Source: Kapaibacterium sp044224925 (GTDB lineage: Bacteria > Bacteroidota > Ignavibacteria > Kapaibacteriales > Kapaibacteriaceae). From it: a stretch of 64,000 bases of DNA. The position numbers were made by a program, and so were the translations under genes. Below are positions 8,647 through 17,397 of this stretch, piece by piece. Each line of letters starts with the position of its first letter. Position 1 is the stretch's first letter. The stretch lies in assembly GCA_044224925.1 (NCBI GenBank), contig JBGAJM010000002.1, positions 1 through 64,000 of the forward strand, in the 5' to 3' direction. Below the pieces are notes generated by a model. It was given only the letters and a program-made list of their open reading frames with translations, was not told the DNA's origin and did no database searches.

Positions 8647-8781
8647 TGACTGATCTGGACCTCATAAAGTGGATACTCTTGGTGGTCAGCAAATCACATC
8701 AGTGACACACAGTAGAGAGCAATGGCAAGTGAGCGAAGAATCTTCGATGAAGCATTCAAAACAAGCTCCCTGAAACAATAG
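8647..8781 (+). mobile_element. IS3-like insertion sequence left-end fossil
   Basis: A sequence resembling an IS3-family end (TGACTGATCTGGACCTCATA followed by AAGTGGATAC) starts near 8647. About 75 bases later an ATG at 8722 opens a frame of 19 codons reading MASERRIFDEAFKTSSLKQ and then TAG. RRxFxxxFK is the hallmark N-terminus of IS3-type OrfA transposases, which normally continue for some 80 residues. Only this short start remains, so the element is dead. It sits between the hypothetical gene and the lipoprotein gene. Confidence 0.55.
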
Positions 8782-8794
8782 GTAGGATCCGCTT

Positions 8795-9421
8795 TTACTC
8801 CCATAAATAATAACCTAACAATCCCCGAACAACGGGGTCCCTTCCATGCAAGCGAATCCACACCGATAAATACTCACTCAACTCTTCGCCTTCGGCAAGC
8901 ATAACGAGAGATTTAAATCTACCAATCATCGCTACTATTCCGATCGACTCAACATAGACAATGATCTCATTAGAACCCGATTCCACATTAACATCAGAAT
9001 ATGTAAACATCTTGCAGCCATTCTCGACGCATTGCATTGTATCTATATCAATCAGCGAAACACTGTCAAGTTGAATTGAGGGGTACCGAGGGAAAGAGCT
9101 GAACGGCAACACTGCATTCAACTCGAATGGCAACGTCCTGCCTCCCTGTTCCGAATACAAGCCATCGCTTTTTTCAGTAAACCAGTGAACCTCGCCACCG
9201 ATTCTTAACGCAAAGGAGCTTCTGAACATAATACTCTCATAGGAGCTCTTTTCCAATGTTTCATTTGAATCAATCAGCATAGTCCATCCGTTCATTAGTG
9301 GTCTAGAATGAACGACAGTGAGCGGCACCCGTCTAACCACATTCACTGGCCTTTCACAACCGTTGAGCACGAATACTGCCGACGACAACACAAAAAGAAT
9401 CAAAGACTTGAAATCACACAT
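8795..9421 (-). CDS. Hypothetical lipoprotein
   Basis: This roughly 208-residue protein begins MCDFKSLILFVLSS and has a lipobox (VLNGC) near residue 21, so it is probably a membrane-anchored lipoprotein. The ATG at 9421 is preferred over one nine codons upstream because GGAG lies at good distance and the signal peptide then starts correctly. The mature part is beta-rich with no motif I recognise. The gene is noticeably more AT-rich than its surroundings, with codons such as ATA and TTA, which suggests acquisition. It is flanked by the tail repeat on one side and the IS3-like fossil on the other. Confidence 0.7.
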   Translation of the reverse strand: MCDFKSLILFVLSSAVFVLNGCERPVNVVRRVPLTVVHSRPLMNGWTMLIDSNETLEKSSYESIMFRSSFALRIGGEVHWFTEKSDGLYSEQGGRTLPFELNAVLPFSSFPRYPSIQLDSVSLIDIDTMQCVENGCKMFTYSDVNVESGSNEIIVYVESIGIVAMIGRFKSLVMLAEGEELSEYLSVWIRLHGRDPVVRGLLGYYLWE

Positions 9422-9592
9422 TGCATCTCCGTTGTATTGCGATACCAAACGTATTCATAGTTCTCAGTTCCAAGTCTGCGAAGGGACTAACTTTACTTGT
9501 GCAGTCCTCATTCCTTCGATGAACCAGGCCCTTTCGATCCAGACCTTTTCGATACGCCTTGTGACTTTTCACAATTCTTACCAAAGCCGGGC

Positions 9593-9796
9593 TCCGTGCT
9601 TCGAGACCACTTCATTCCGGATACAGATGGCCACATTGTGCAAGTTCTGCAAACGCCCCGATGCTCTTTACATGGCTTGCAGTTGCTTCTCTGGAAGTGT
9701 TGCATTCGGATGGTGCCATTGTCGCAGAAATGTATGGCCACCTTGCTCTCGTTTCTCAAGTGTCGCATGGATATCTCTCAAGTCTAAAATAAACAC
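9593..9796 (-). repeat. Duplicated 204-bp tail, copy 2 (degenerate)
   Basis: This segment directly follows the stop of the 140-codon gene at 9797-10219 and aligns along its whole length with 7951-8154. On the minus strand it contains NESKVAIHFCDNGTIRMQ and, in a shifted frame, NEVVSKHG, so any coding potential is broken by frameshifts. The rest of the 9422-9796 gap shows no gene. Confidence 0.6.
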
Positions 9797-10219
9797 TTAG
9801 TAGTCGCTCCAAGGGTCCAAAGTACCCCTTCCATATTGCTCAAATGCTTCTGACAGTACTGTGATAACCTTGGGATTTGATGTCGAATCCATGCGTCGTT
9901 GCATAAAGTCCCATGTTCCTTGCAACGCTAGGCAGAGCACTACCGTGACTACCATCTCTGTGCTATCCAATTCTTCTGGATCCCAGATTGTCAGAAGGAG
10001 CTTGTCGAGATCTGCACGTAAAGAAGGCTCAAGATACTCCCCTGTCTCCTGTTGCCGCAGGGATAACTCAGACAGCATCTCTAGAAGTTGCTTTTCTTCA
10101 TACACCGTCTTGCACTGGTAAGAACTTATCGCTCGAAAGAGTGGCAAAAAAACTGTGGCCGGCCCATAGTCGGGCAGGTGTTCGAAAGACTCCTGAAGTG
10201 AATCGATTTTCATGCTCAT
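9797..10219 (-). CDS. Hypothetical 140-residue protein, copy B
   Basis: This is a paralogue of the protein at 8155-8577, of identical length and with the same conserved blocks (LSLRQQETGEYLEPSLR, LDKLLLTIWD, YGRGTLDPWSDY). Its start overlaps the stop of a short upstream frame (10216-10407) as ATGA, which suggests translational coupling. Such an arrangement, a short coding tip overlapping a small helical protein, is what one sees for toxin tip and immunity pairs, although no toxin domain can be recognised here. Function unknown. Confidence 0.68.
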   Translation of the reverse strand: MSMKIDSLQESFEHLPDYGPATVFLPLFRAISSYQCKTVYEEKQLLEMLSELSLRQQETGEYLEPSLRADLDKLLLTIWDPEELDSTEMVVTVVLCLALQGTWDFMQRRMDSTSNPKVITVLSEAFEQYGRGTLDPWSDY

Positions 10220-10407
10220 CTCAACAGTATGTGCGTGTTGTCATTCTTCGAGACCACTTCATTCCATGCAAAGTTGACCACTCTGTTGATGTCCTGCAAA
10301 CACCACGACGCTCTTAACCGGATTGCAGTTGTTTCTTTAGACCCGCTGTATTTGAAAGGTGTGCGATCACCGCGGAAGAAGGTGGTCGCCTTGCGCGGGA
10401 ACTCCAC
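10216..10407 (-). CDS. Short ORF from tail repeat copy 3
   Basis: This 63-residue frame starts at GTG (10407), immediately overlapping the stop of the glycosylase gene, and ends overlapping the start of the next gene (ATGA). It is the only one of three tail copies without an internal stop. It reads RKATTFFRGDRTPFKYSG and ends near WNEVVSKNDN, matching the broken phrases in the other copies. It is either the surviving C-terminal tip of a larger protein whose front was lost, or a chance frame in a repeat. I recognise no domain. Confidence 0.4.
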   Translation of the reverse strand: MEFPRKATTFFRGDRTPFKYSGSKETTAIRLRASWCLQDINRVVNFAWNEVVSKNDNTHILLR

Positions 10408-11027
10408 TACATCTTGCCGCTCACCGCGGGCGAACGAAGACAGAAACGCAGCGGCAGATTAGCAGATGCCGTGATACCGATCCGTGTGGTCGTGATGATG
10501 TCGGCGGCTGCAACAGATGCATCGCGATGGAAGAAGGCCGACGGAGACGCGCAACTCCGATAGTTGTCGTCGATACTGAACCCCAACGCTCGTGCAAGAT
10601 TTCCAGGGCCGCGCAGGAGATCGGTATCGCGCCGTACCACACCGAGTGCACGACGCAGTCGCATCACATCGTGTCCGACAATGGGCTCAGCCGCACGCAG
10701 GAGAACGGCACAACCTCTGCCGGCGGTCTCTGTGACGATGTTCACGCAGAGATGCATGCCATAGATCTTGTAGACGTAGAAGATCCCGCCGTCTTCGTGC
10801 ATCGGTGCGTTTCGTTTTGTCATGCGGAGGGCGGCATGGCAGGCGAGGTCACCTTCCGCCAAGTACGCTTCCGTCTCAACGATGCGTACAGCCGTCACCG
10901 CATCCTCCGCACGCAACACCATCGTCGCACCCAGAAGTTCACGCGCAACGTCCACCGTTGGCCGCTGAAACCAGGATGCTGGCAACGCTTGCTCTATGTG
11001 ATGTAGGTGATCGAGAGAGTGGTTCAT
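10407..11027 (-). CDS. mpg: DNA-3-methyladenine glycosylase (AAG/Mpg family)
   Basis: This 206-residue protein belongs to the alkyladenine glycosylase family, which excises 3-methyladenine, hypoxanthine and related damaged bases to start base excision repair. Visible hallmarks are the N-terminal ARELLGATMV, the catalytic segment IVETEAYLAEGDLACHA (the glutamates activate water), HEDGGIFYVYKIYGMHLCVN for DNA intercalation, and LLRAAEPI. Length is normal. Its GC-rich composition matches the host rather than the AT-rich neighbours, so the patch seems to have grown next to it. Its stop overlaps the start of the short ORF downstream. Confidence 0.93.
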   Translation of the reverse strand: MNHSLDHLHHIEQALPASWFQRPTVDVARELLGATMVLRAEDAVTAVRIVETEAYLAEGDLACHAALRMTKRNAPMHEDGGIFYVYKIYGMHLCVNIVTETAGRGCAVLLRAAEPIVGHDVMRLRRALGVVRRDTDLLRGPGNLARALGFSIDDNYRSCASPSAFFHRDASVAAADIITTTRIGITASANLPLRFCLRSPAVSGKM

Positions 11028-11072
11028 GTCGACCGTTGGCTTGTTCTTTTAACGTGTCGGTTGCTCACGCAG

Positions 11073-11489
11073 TTAGAAGACTCGGAGTACTAGATATGCC
11101 AATGTTACAAGTGCCTCGATCATTGCAACTCTCTTAAACTGCTTGTCAAGTTCACGAAGTTGCATTAGTACTTTGACTGGAAGCCTATGATACAACTCCT
11201 TTGTATGGTTCGTTTTCAATTCATACCAAATGAGTGCCGGCGGAACAAGTACTATGACAAAACCTACCCCTAATACCCAAAAGTCGAGTTGTACATTGAA
11301 CTCCGTACCAACTATTGAAATGGCGAGTAGATACGGAAAGAGAAAGAAAGCTGTCAAAAGACGCGCAGAGAAAAAGTCGACTATCCACTCCTCATGCTCT
11401 TTGCCAGTATCGGCATTGACATTAAGTGTCGTTAGGACTACTAGCCTAACAAATTGTTGGAGAGATCTCAGTAGCCTCTTTACGTTCAT
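11073..11489 (-). CDS. Hypothetical membrane protein
   Basis: This 138-residue protein has two strong transmembrane stretches, about residues 43-63 (LLTAFFLFPYLLAISIVG) and 70-90 (FWVLGVGFVIVLVPPALI), and a hydrophobic C-terminal segment (ALVTLAYLVLRVF). GGGAGA before the ATG supports the start. It is AT-rich like the lipoprotein in the same patch. No family is recognised. The 164 bases between it and the divergent DUF1361 gene contain nothing I can name. Confidence 0.65.
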   Translation of the reverse strand: MNVKRLLRSLQQFVRLVVLTTLNVNADTGKEHEEWIVDFFSARLLTAFFLFPYLLAISIVGTEFNVQLDFWVLGVGFVIVLVPPALIWYELKTNHTKELYHRLPVKVLMQLRELDKQFKRVAMIEALVTLAYLVLRVF

Positions 11490-11653
11490 GTTCTCCCACT
11501 TCCGCGCGAATGATCTACTCTTTACGCGTTAGAATTTACAATTCGAATCTGCTCTGCAAAAGGTTGTCAATTTCTTTTTGCGGATAGAGACATCATTCAA
11601 TATCCACAAACCCTGTGCGTTGCTAGGAGCTTGTTTCATCATCGGATACGAGA

Positions 11654-12328
11654 ATGGTCACTCGACGTGAATGGACGCTGATCGCCACCACGGTCAGCGG
11701 CACGGTTTGTCTTATCGCTGCCCGCATGGTGCACACGGAGCATCTCTCCTATGCCTTCGTGCTGTGGAATGTCTTCCTTGCCGCCTTGCCCTGGGGCTTT
11801 GCCTTGCTGGCAGAGCGAGCGATCTCGCGACGCAAGACGGTGTCGTGCATCCTTTGGTCGGCCGCATGGTTGCTCTTCTTTCCGAACGCCCCCTACTTGC
11901 TCACCGATCTCGTGCATATGCCCGATGCCAACGCCTCACTCTGGTGGTACGACCTGTTGATCTTGGTCGGCGGCATGGTGGCAGGGTTGTCACTTGGGTG
12001 GTTCTCGTGGACGCGTGTGCGTGAGATCTTGTCGGCAATGACGTCGCCTCGTATGTCGACGTTTGCCTCGTATACCCTGCTCTATGCCTGCGCCTTCGGC
12101 ATGTACCTCGGCCGATTCTCGCGATGGAATTCATGGGATGTGGTCCAGGACCCGACTACGTTGTTCGTTGACATTGCAGATCGATTCATGTCACCGGGTG
12201 CGCACCCACGGACGTGGGCCTTCACGTTCATTGTTGGGACGATCCTATCCGTGGCGGCATGGCTCGCTTCCGATCGACGACCCTGGCGCCATTCCACCCC
12301 GGATCCACTGCAGCGTGAGGCGATATGA
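11654..12328 (+). CDS. DUF1361 membrane protein
   Basis: This 224-residue protein with about six transmembrane helices belongs to the DUF1361 family of unknown function. Family blocks are LLFFPNAPYLLTDLVHM near residues 73-89, WWYDLL, and MYLGRFSRWNSWDV near 150-163. It overlaps the next gene by four bases (ATGA), so the two are cotranscribed. No strong ribosome site precedes the ATG. Confidence 0.85.
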   Translation: MVTRREWTLIATTVSGTVCLIAARMVHTEHLSYAFVLWNVFLAALPWGFALLAERAISRRKTVSCILWSAAWLLFFPNAPYLLTDLVHMPDANASLWWYDLLILVGGMVAGLSLGWFSWTRVREILSAMTSPRMSTFASYTLLYACAFGMYLGRFSRWNSWDVVQDPTTLFVDIADRFMSPGAHPRTWAFTFIVGTILSVAAWLASDRRPWRHSTPDPLQREAI

Positions 12329-13317
12329 TGATGCTGTGTTCGTTGATCCTCGTATGGTGCGCCGCAGCGTCTGTGATGGCGCAGACAGTGCCGGAGAAGA
12401 TCGTCGTGTCGGAGGTGGATCCGAAGAACCATTACGTGGGCGATGGGTCGGCAACGCAGTTGTACTATCATGCATTGCTTCCGTCGACACATCCGAAGGC
12501 CACCATCATCCTGATGCCGGGAACGTGGGAGACCACAGAGCATGTGTTGGCGAGCACGAAGGAACTCTGCGATAGTGCACGCGCACGTTCCTATGCTGTG
12601 ATCGTGCCGTCGATCAACCAACGCCTTGCGATGACGGACGACGTTGTTGCCCTGATGAACCGCATGTTCGCGGACGCGGTGCAACGCTATCATCTCGATA
12701 CGTCGACGATCGTCATTGGCGGGTTCTCCATGGGCGGCCTGTTCAGTCTGCGCTACACGGAATTAGCACACCAACGCCCCGGTGCCACGGCCATCACTCC
12801 CATGGCCGTGATCTGCTGCGACGGACCGATCGACCTGCTGAACATCCATGCGATGTTCCGGCGTAAGCACAAGAAATTCCCCGACAATGAAGAGGCCGTC
12901 TACGGCATGCACGAACTTGAAACCGCTGCCGGTGGCACGCCGCGCAAGAAACGTGCGGCCTACGTGCACTTCTCTGCCTACACCCACGATGATGCGGATG
13001 GCGGCAATGCACGTTACCTCCGAACCACGCCGGTGCGGATCTATGCGGACGTTGATCCGAACTGGTGGATGGACGAGCGCGGACTTGACATGTACGACAT
13101 GAATGCCCTCGATCAGTCGGCCATGATCCTCTTCCTCCGCGAGCATGGGAACAAGCGCGCAGAGTTCATCAATGCATTCGGCAAGGGCATGCGCATCGAA
13201 GGCAACCGACATCCGCATTCATGGTCGATCGTCGATGCGCCGGGTTGCATGTCGTGGATCGACGCACTGCTTGCCATGCGGATGAGCGAAACGATCAGGG
13301 AACGCGATAGGCGTTGA
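12325..13317 (+). CDS. Secreted alpha/beta hydrolase-like protein
   Basis: This 330-residue protein has a signal peptide (LILVWCAAASVMAQ) and an alpha/beta hydrolase fold: strand plus oxyanion region ILMPGTWE near residue 72 and a nucleophile elbow GGFSMGG near 132. A late histidine in NRHPHSWS is a plausible catalytic base. Such enzymes are periplasmic esterases or peptidases; the substrate is unknown. It is coupled to the DUF1361 gene upstream. Its 3' end overlaps the convergent propeller gene by 23 bases. Confidence 0.8.
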   Translation: MMMLCSLILVWCAAASVMAQTVPEKIVVSEVDPKNHYVGDGSATQLYYHALLPSTHPKATIILMPGTWETTEHVLASTKELCDSARARSYAVIVPSINQRLAMTDDVVALMNRMFADAVQRYHLDTSTIVIGGFSMGGLFSLRYTELAHQRPGATAITPMAVICCDGPIDLLNIHAMFRRKHKKFPDNEEAVYGMHELETAAGGTPRKKRAAYVHFSAYTHDDADGGNARYLRTTPVRIYADVDPNWWMDERGLDMYDMNALDQSAMILFLREHGNKRAEFINAFGKGMRIEGNRHPHSWSIVDAPGCMSWIDALLAMRMSETIRERDRR

Positions 13318-15580
13318 CCGTGCCCTCATTTGTGTTGACGATCACGCATGTTCCGCTGTCTGCATGGACGAGCATTGAGCCCTTCATGTGATTGAACTTC
13401 TCCTGCGCGACGACGCTGACGTCGCATCCAGACTTGAGGCCGATCATACCCGACTCGTCGTCGAACTGATAGACGGCAGCATTCTTGAGTAGGACCACTC
13501 CATCGCGCTTGAACTTGAAGCTCGCATCCCATTCGCGATGCTGGCGACAAGCACCTGTTGCTTGGTCCACAATGGCGAAACCATCGTCACCGATGAAGAA
13601 CACGTGTTCTCCGTGCAAACGCACGCCATGACGTGTTCCGAAGATGCTGTCGGCATCGAACGAGCCAACACCCATCTTGTCGATGTCCGCTTCGGACATT
13701 GTCCACACTGGAGTATCCGATGCCGATGGCAACGCTGCGAGCGGTTGATAGGCTTTCACGGTTCCCTTGAACAGCGTGATCGTCTTTCGGAAGTCCGTGG
13801 TGTCCTTGGTCACGCCCTCGCATAGATCGTCGCTGTACATCATGAGCGTCCTCTTCAACGCCGGTGTGCTGCAGTCGACATGCCATAGTTGATGGTCGCC
13901 CTTCTTGTCCTCACAGTACACGACAACATATGTTGGACGTGAATCCAATACGATGAGATCGTCTGTGTCGAAGTCAAGCGATGTGATCGCTCCCTTATTG
14001 GTCGCATGACAAATGGACGATGCACCAATGGCAACCAGTCCGTTCGCCGTTTCCACCGTTTCGCCATGCAAGTAGAGATTGAAGTCCTTCTTATCGTGCT
14101 TTGCGAACAAGGGCTGCGGAGAGAACGTCACGACCTTGCCCGTACCGGCATCGAGCGTAAGAAGTCCTTCACCATCGAGTGCCGATGAAGGTTCGCCGCC
14201 CTTCCAAGCCTGATGGGCCTCGCCCATCACGAGGATGTGGATCCGATCTCCGTCCACACCGACGACCTTCAACAGCGCATTGGTCTTGCGCTTGCGATTG
14301 ATCTTCCGGTTCGTGAGGCCCGACATCGTCTCATTGCCAAGGTTGGCCTTGTCGATCGTCGACGACATCGCACGTCCGTTATACGTGAGGATCCCACCAG
14401 GACCAACATTGAATGGCTTGCGTGAGAACGACGAGTTGCTGTTGCGTGTCATGTTGTTGAGCATGGCCGCAGCTGCATAGCTCGCAATGCTTGCAAGTGC
14501 AGTACTGGCCTTGATGTGACCCGCCTCGTATCCACCCTCTTGTTCAACGAGCTTCGTCGACCATGCCACCTTGCCCGTTGTTGGAGACACCTTCGAGATC
14601 CACAGGAAGTCCTTCTCGTCGAACCACTGTACGAGCATGTCGCCACTGCTCATCATCGTCGTTTGGTCCATGATCCCATCGAGGTCCTTCCGTGGGATCG
14701 ACCACAGCATCTTCTGACTGGCGACGTCGAAGAACTGATGGGATTCTTCGAGTGTGGCCAAGACGTAGAGCTTGTCGTCGAGCACGATGGGGATGAAGTT
14801 CTCGGTCTTCTCGGGTGACACCAAGAGTGTGCCGATCTTCGCCGCCTTGTTCTTGTCGACCACGATCATGTTGGTCTCTGTAAGCACGACGAGCAGATCC
14901 TTGTGCTCAAAGAACCGTTGATAGAGATCGGTCGACAGAGGAAAGGCATCATTGTCATGCTTGTACACAACGGCACGCCGCGTGCCATCGACAAAAATGG
15001 TCGTGTCCGATTCCGTATCGATCATCATGGTCGAGAACCACTTCTCGGTCTTGACCTTGCTCGGATCATCCTTCGATTGATACAGTACCTTCCGTCCGGG
15101 AAGATCGATCACTTGCGTTCCATCCGAATACCACACCACCATCAGATCGCCGAACACGACGGGCTGGATGGTATCGTACTCCGTGTTCGCCGGTGGAAGC
15201 GCCATGGTCATGTCGTCGACCTCGCCGATCACGGGCACCGAAGCGAGTTCCTTGCCATTGGCAAGGTCGACCCAAATGAGCGAATTCGTACCTGCGATCA
15301 CCGCTTCGCCTGGCTTCGAGAACTGCGTCAAGAGATGTTGGGTGCGTGTGACGTCCTTGTACGGACGCGTCCACAACCGCTTTCCGGTCGGCACATCGAT
15401 ACACAGCAGGGTGTCGCCATGATAGACCAACAGATGAGCACCGTCCTTCGAGAGACTTCCGTTCTGAACATCGTCCTTGAATGATGCGCTCCAGAGATTT
15501 CCCTTTGTGTCCGGCGTACCGGCTGTGATCGACAGTGTTGCTGCAAGCATGGCAACAACGATCAAAAGTGTGTAACGCAT
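13295..15580 (-). CDS. Secreted PQQ-like beta-propeller protein
   Basis: This 761-residue protein starts with a signal peptide (MRYTLLIVVAMLAATLSITAG). It contains repeated propeller blades of the PQQ type, such as LLCIDVPTGKRLW, SLIWVDLANGKELASVPV and GKVAWSTKLV, and later TLDAGTGKVVTF. No catalytic residues are apparent, so a scaffold or sensor role outside the inner membrane is likely. Its ATG overlaps the stop of the upstream gene as TGATG, indicating an operon with the outer-membrane protein at 15580-16215. Confidence 0.82.
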   Translation of the reverse strand: MRYTLLIVVAMLAATLSITAGTPDTKGNLWSASFKDDVQNGSLSKDGAHLLVYHGDTLLCIDVPTGKRLWTRPYKDVTRTQHLLTQFSKPGEAVIAGTNSLIWVDLANGKELASVPVIGEVDDMTMALPPANTEYDTIQPVVFGDLMVVWYSDGTQVIDLPGRKVLYQSKDDPSKVKTEKWFSTMMIDTESDTTIFVDGTRRAVVYKHDNDAFPLSTDLYQRFFEHKDLLVVLTETNMIVVDKNKAAKIGTLLVSPEKTENFIPIVLDDKLYVLATLEESHQFFDVASQKMLWSIPRKDLDGIMDQTTMMSSGDMLVQWFDEKDFLWISKVSPTTGKVAWSTKLVEQEGGYEAGHIKASTALASIASYAAAAMLNNMTRNSNSSFSRKPFNVGPGGILTYNGRAMSSTIDKANLGNETMSGLTNRKINRKRKTNALLKVVGVDGDRIHILVMGEAHQAWKGGEPSSALDGEGLLTLDAGTGKVVTFSPQPLFAKHDKKDFNLYLHGETVETANGLVAIGASSICHATNKGAITSLDFDTDDLIVLDSRPTYVVVYCEDKKGDHQLWHVDCSTPALKRTLMMYSDDLCEGVTKDTTDFRKTITLFKGTVKAYQPLAALPSASDTPVWTMSEADIDKMGVGSFDADSIFGTRHGVRLHGEHVFFIGDDGFAIVDQATGACRQHREWDASFKFKRDGVVLLKNAAVYQFDDESGMIGLKSGCDVSVVAQEKFNHMKGSMLVHADSGTCVIVNTNEGTVNAYRVP

Positions 15581-16215
15581 CAGAAGCCCGTCGTGAACAT
15601 GATCGAAATGTGAGTTGTGGTATACCGAACGTTCTCCGTCTCATGCACGATCTCACCGAGTGGTTTCGTGAATCGGATCTTGATCAATCCCGGGAATCCG
15701 GATTTGCGTTTGCCGAAGTTGACCTCTGCCATGAGCGTTGGGATCCAGTCTGTGAGCGTTGCCGCCGTCGACGAGATGGGCAAGAGCATGTTATAGGTGA
15801 AGCCGCCTCCGATCGTCCCACCAACGTGCCAGCCGGAGCTCGGTCGTATCATGGCGTCGTTGTTGAACTTGAGCGTTGCGAGCAATGGCACGGCCACACT
15901 GAGCAGATTGTCGTAACCCGCAACGGATCCGAACATGATCGATGGATTGACACCAAGCGTGAACGCGGAACTGTCACCATAGAGAACCGGCAGATTCAGT
16001 CCAGCCGTGAACCCATACCCAATGGACGTGACGTTTGAATTGCCCTCCATGTCCCGGAGGCTGAGCGCATGGAGATCGAGGCCGAGATCCCACCGCTTGA
16101 ACACATCACCATAATCGGAACCTTTCGCCGATATGGTCAACCCCACGAACAACACTACCAACGCACGAATCCCTGTGCACCTCACCATGCAACCCCCCAT
16201 CGTTTTGAAGATCAT
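15580..16215 (-). CDS. Predicted outer-membrane beta-barrel protein
   Basis: This 211-residue protein has an N-terminal signal (IRALVVLFVGLTISAKG) followed by alternating amphipathic strands (YGFTAGLNLPVLYG, GWHVGGTIGGGFTYNML), and ends in an aromatic residue (ISIMFTTGF), as outer-membrane barrels do. The true start may be the second or third methionine (positions 6 or 10). It is first in a two-gene operon with the propeller protein. Function unknown. Confidence 0.75.
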   Translation of the reverse strand: MIFKTMGGCMVRCTGIRALVVLFVGLTISAKGSDYGDVFKRWDLGLDLHALSLRDMEGNSNVTSIGYGFTAGLNLPVLYGDSSAFTLGVNPSIMFGSVAGYDNLLSVAVPLLATLKFNNDAMIRPSSGWHVGGTIGGGFTYNMLLPISSTAATLTDWIPTLMAEVNFGKRKSGFPGLIKIRFTKPLGEIVHETENVRYTTTHISIMFTTGF

Positions 16216-16257
16216 TCACAACACGTATGGCAAAACTAATAATCGGGAACTATTCTC

Positions 16258-16265
16258 TACATTTG
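16258..16265 (+). promoter_or_regulatory. TACATTTG box abutting the antiporter start
   Basis: A TAnnTTTG box ends three bases before the ATG at 16269, which is also the start best matching cation-antiporter N-termini. No TTG lies 19 bases upstream. Confidence 0.4.
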
Positions 16266-16268
16266 ACC

Positions 16269-17319
16269 ATGCGCTGGTTCCTCCTTCTCGTCCCCGCCGC
16301 CATTGGCGTGACCTTGTTCGCACCGGATCAACCGTTGCTGGTCTTCATCACGTGCGTGCTTGCCTTGATACCGCTGGCCGCCATGCTTGGTGAGGCGACG
16401 GAACACGTTGCCGCCCATGTGGGGTCGTCCATTGGCGGACTGCTCAATGCAACGTTCGGCAACCTTGCAGAGCTGATCATTCTGACGGCCATGCTTTCGC
16501 GCGGACTCCACGAGATCGTGCTCGCCGGCATCTTGGGTGGCATTCTCGTGAATGCCTTGTTCGCAAGCGGATTGTCGATGACGATCGGCGGTCTGCGACA
16601 GCACGTGCAGGAATACAATCGTGATAGTGCCCGTGATATGGCCACCCTGTTGAGCATTGCGGCATTCGGTTTGGCCGTGATCTCCGTGATCGATATCCGA
16701 CAGTCCGTTCCCAGTTCCCAATGCCCACTTCGCCCATGGCACACCAACGATCGCCGCACTGCTGTTCGGCGGATACCTGCTGTACCTGTTCTATTCCATG
16801 TACACGCATAAGGACCTGTTCGAGAGCCGCCGTGAAGAGAGCGAACCCGACACATGGAGTCTGAAGCGCGGCCTTCTTGTCCTCGTTGCCGTGACGGTGT
16901 TCGTGGTCTACATCAGTGAAGCCCTCTCCGGTGCGATCGAATCGGTGGTGTCGACGGCCGGTCTGAACGAGAGCTTCATCGGTGCCGTGGTGATCGCCAT
17001 CATCGGTGGCGCTGCCGAAATGGCGTCGGCCGTTCGCGCAGCCATGAAGAACCGCCTCGATCTTGCCCTCTCGATCTCGATGGGCGGCAGTGTCCAGATC
17101 GCCTTGTTCGTTGCACCGTTGCTGGTCTTCATCAGCTACTTCGTGGGGGCCACTCCGCTCGACCTGGTCTTCCGTCCCGGCGCCGTGGTGCTGATGTTCT
17201 TCTCCGTGGTGATCATGGCCCAACTTGCATCGGACGGTCGCTCAACGTGGTTCAAAGGCGCCCTCCTGCTCGTGATCTATACGATCCTGGCCGCTGCCAT
17301 CTATCTCGCAACGCAATAG
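16269..17319 (+). pseudogene. Ca2+/H+ antiporter (CAX family), frame-broken
   Basis: The family is Ca2+:cation antiporters, inner-membrane proteins of about 350 residues with two homologous halves. The first half (to a stop at 16809-16811) reads MRWFLLLVPAAIGV and contains the motif FGNLAELIILTAML. The second half is in the next frame, open from 16690 to 17319, and reads GTPTIAALLFGGYLLYLFYS, then THKDLF, and the second motif GGAAEMASAVRAA. Joining the two frames between about 16690 and 16797 would restore a normal-length protein. So one base was lost or gained, either in the organism or in the sequence. An upstream ATG at 16227 is less likely because family N-termini begin at MRW. Confidence 0.82.
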
Positions 17320-17397
17320 GTCGGACGAAGGCGTTCGACTACGGCCTTCTCCCCCCTTGCCACCCTCTGTACCTGAATGGGGGATAGTTTTGTCCCC

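Noticed and set aside
7743..11653. Integrative element using tRNA-Arg as attachment site
   Set aside because: I found no integrase gene and no second copy of the tRNA 3' end within the window, so only a loose accessory patch is claimed.
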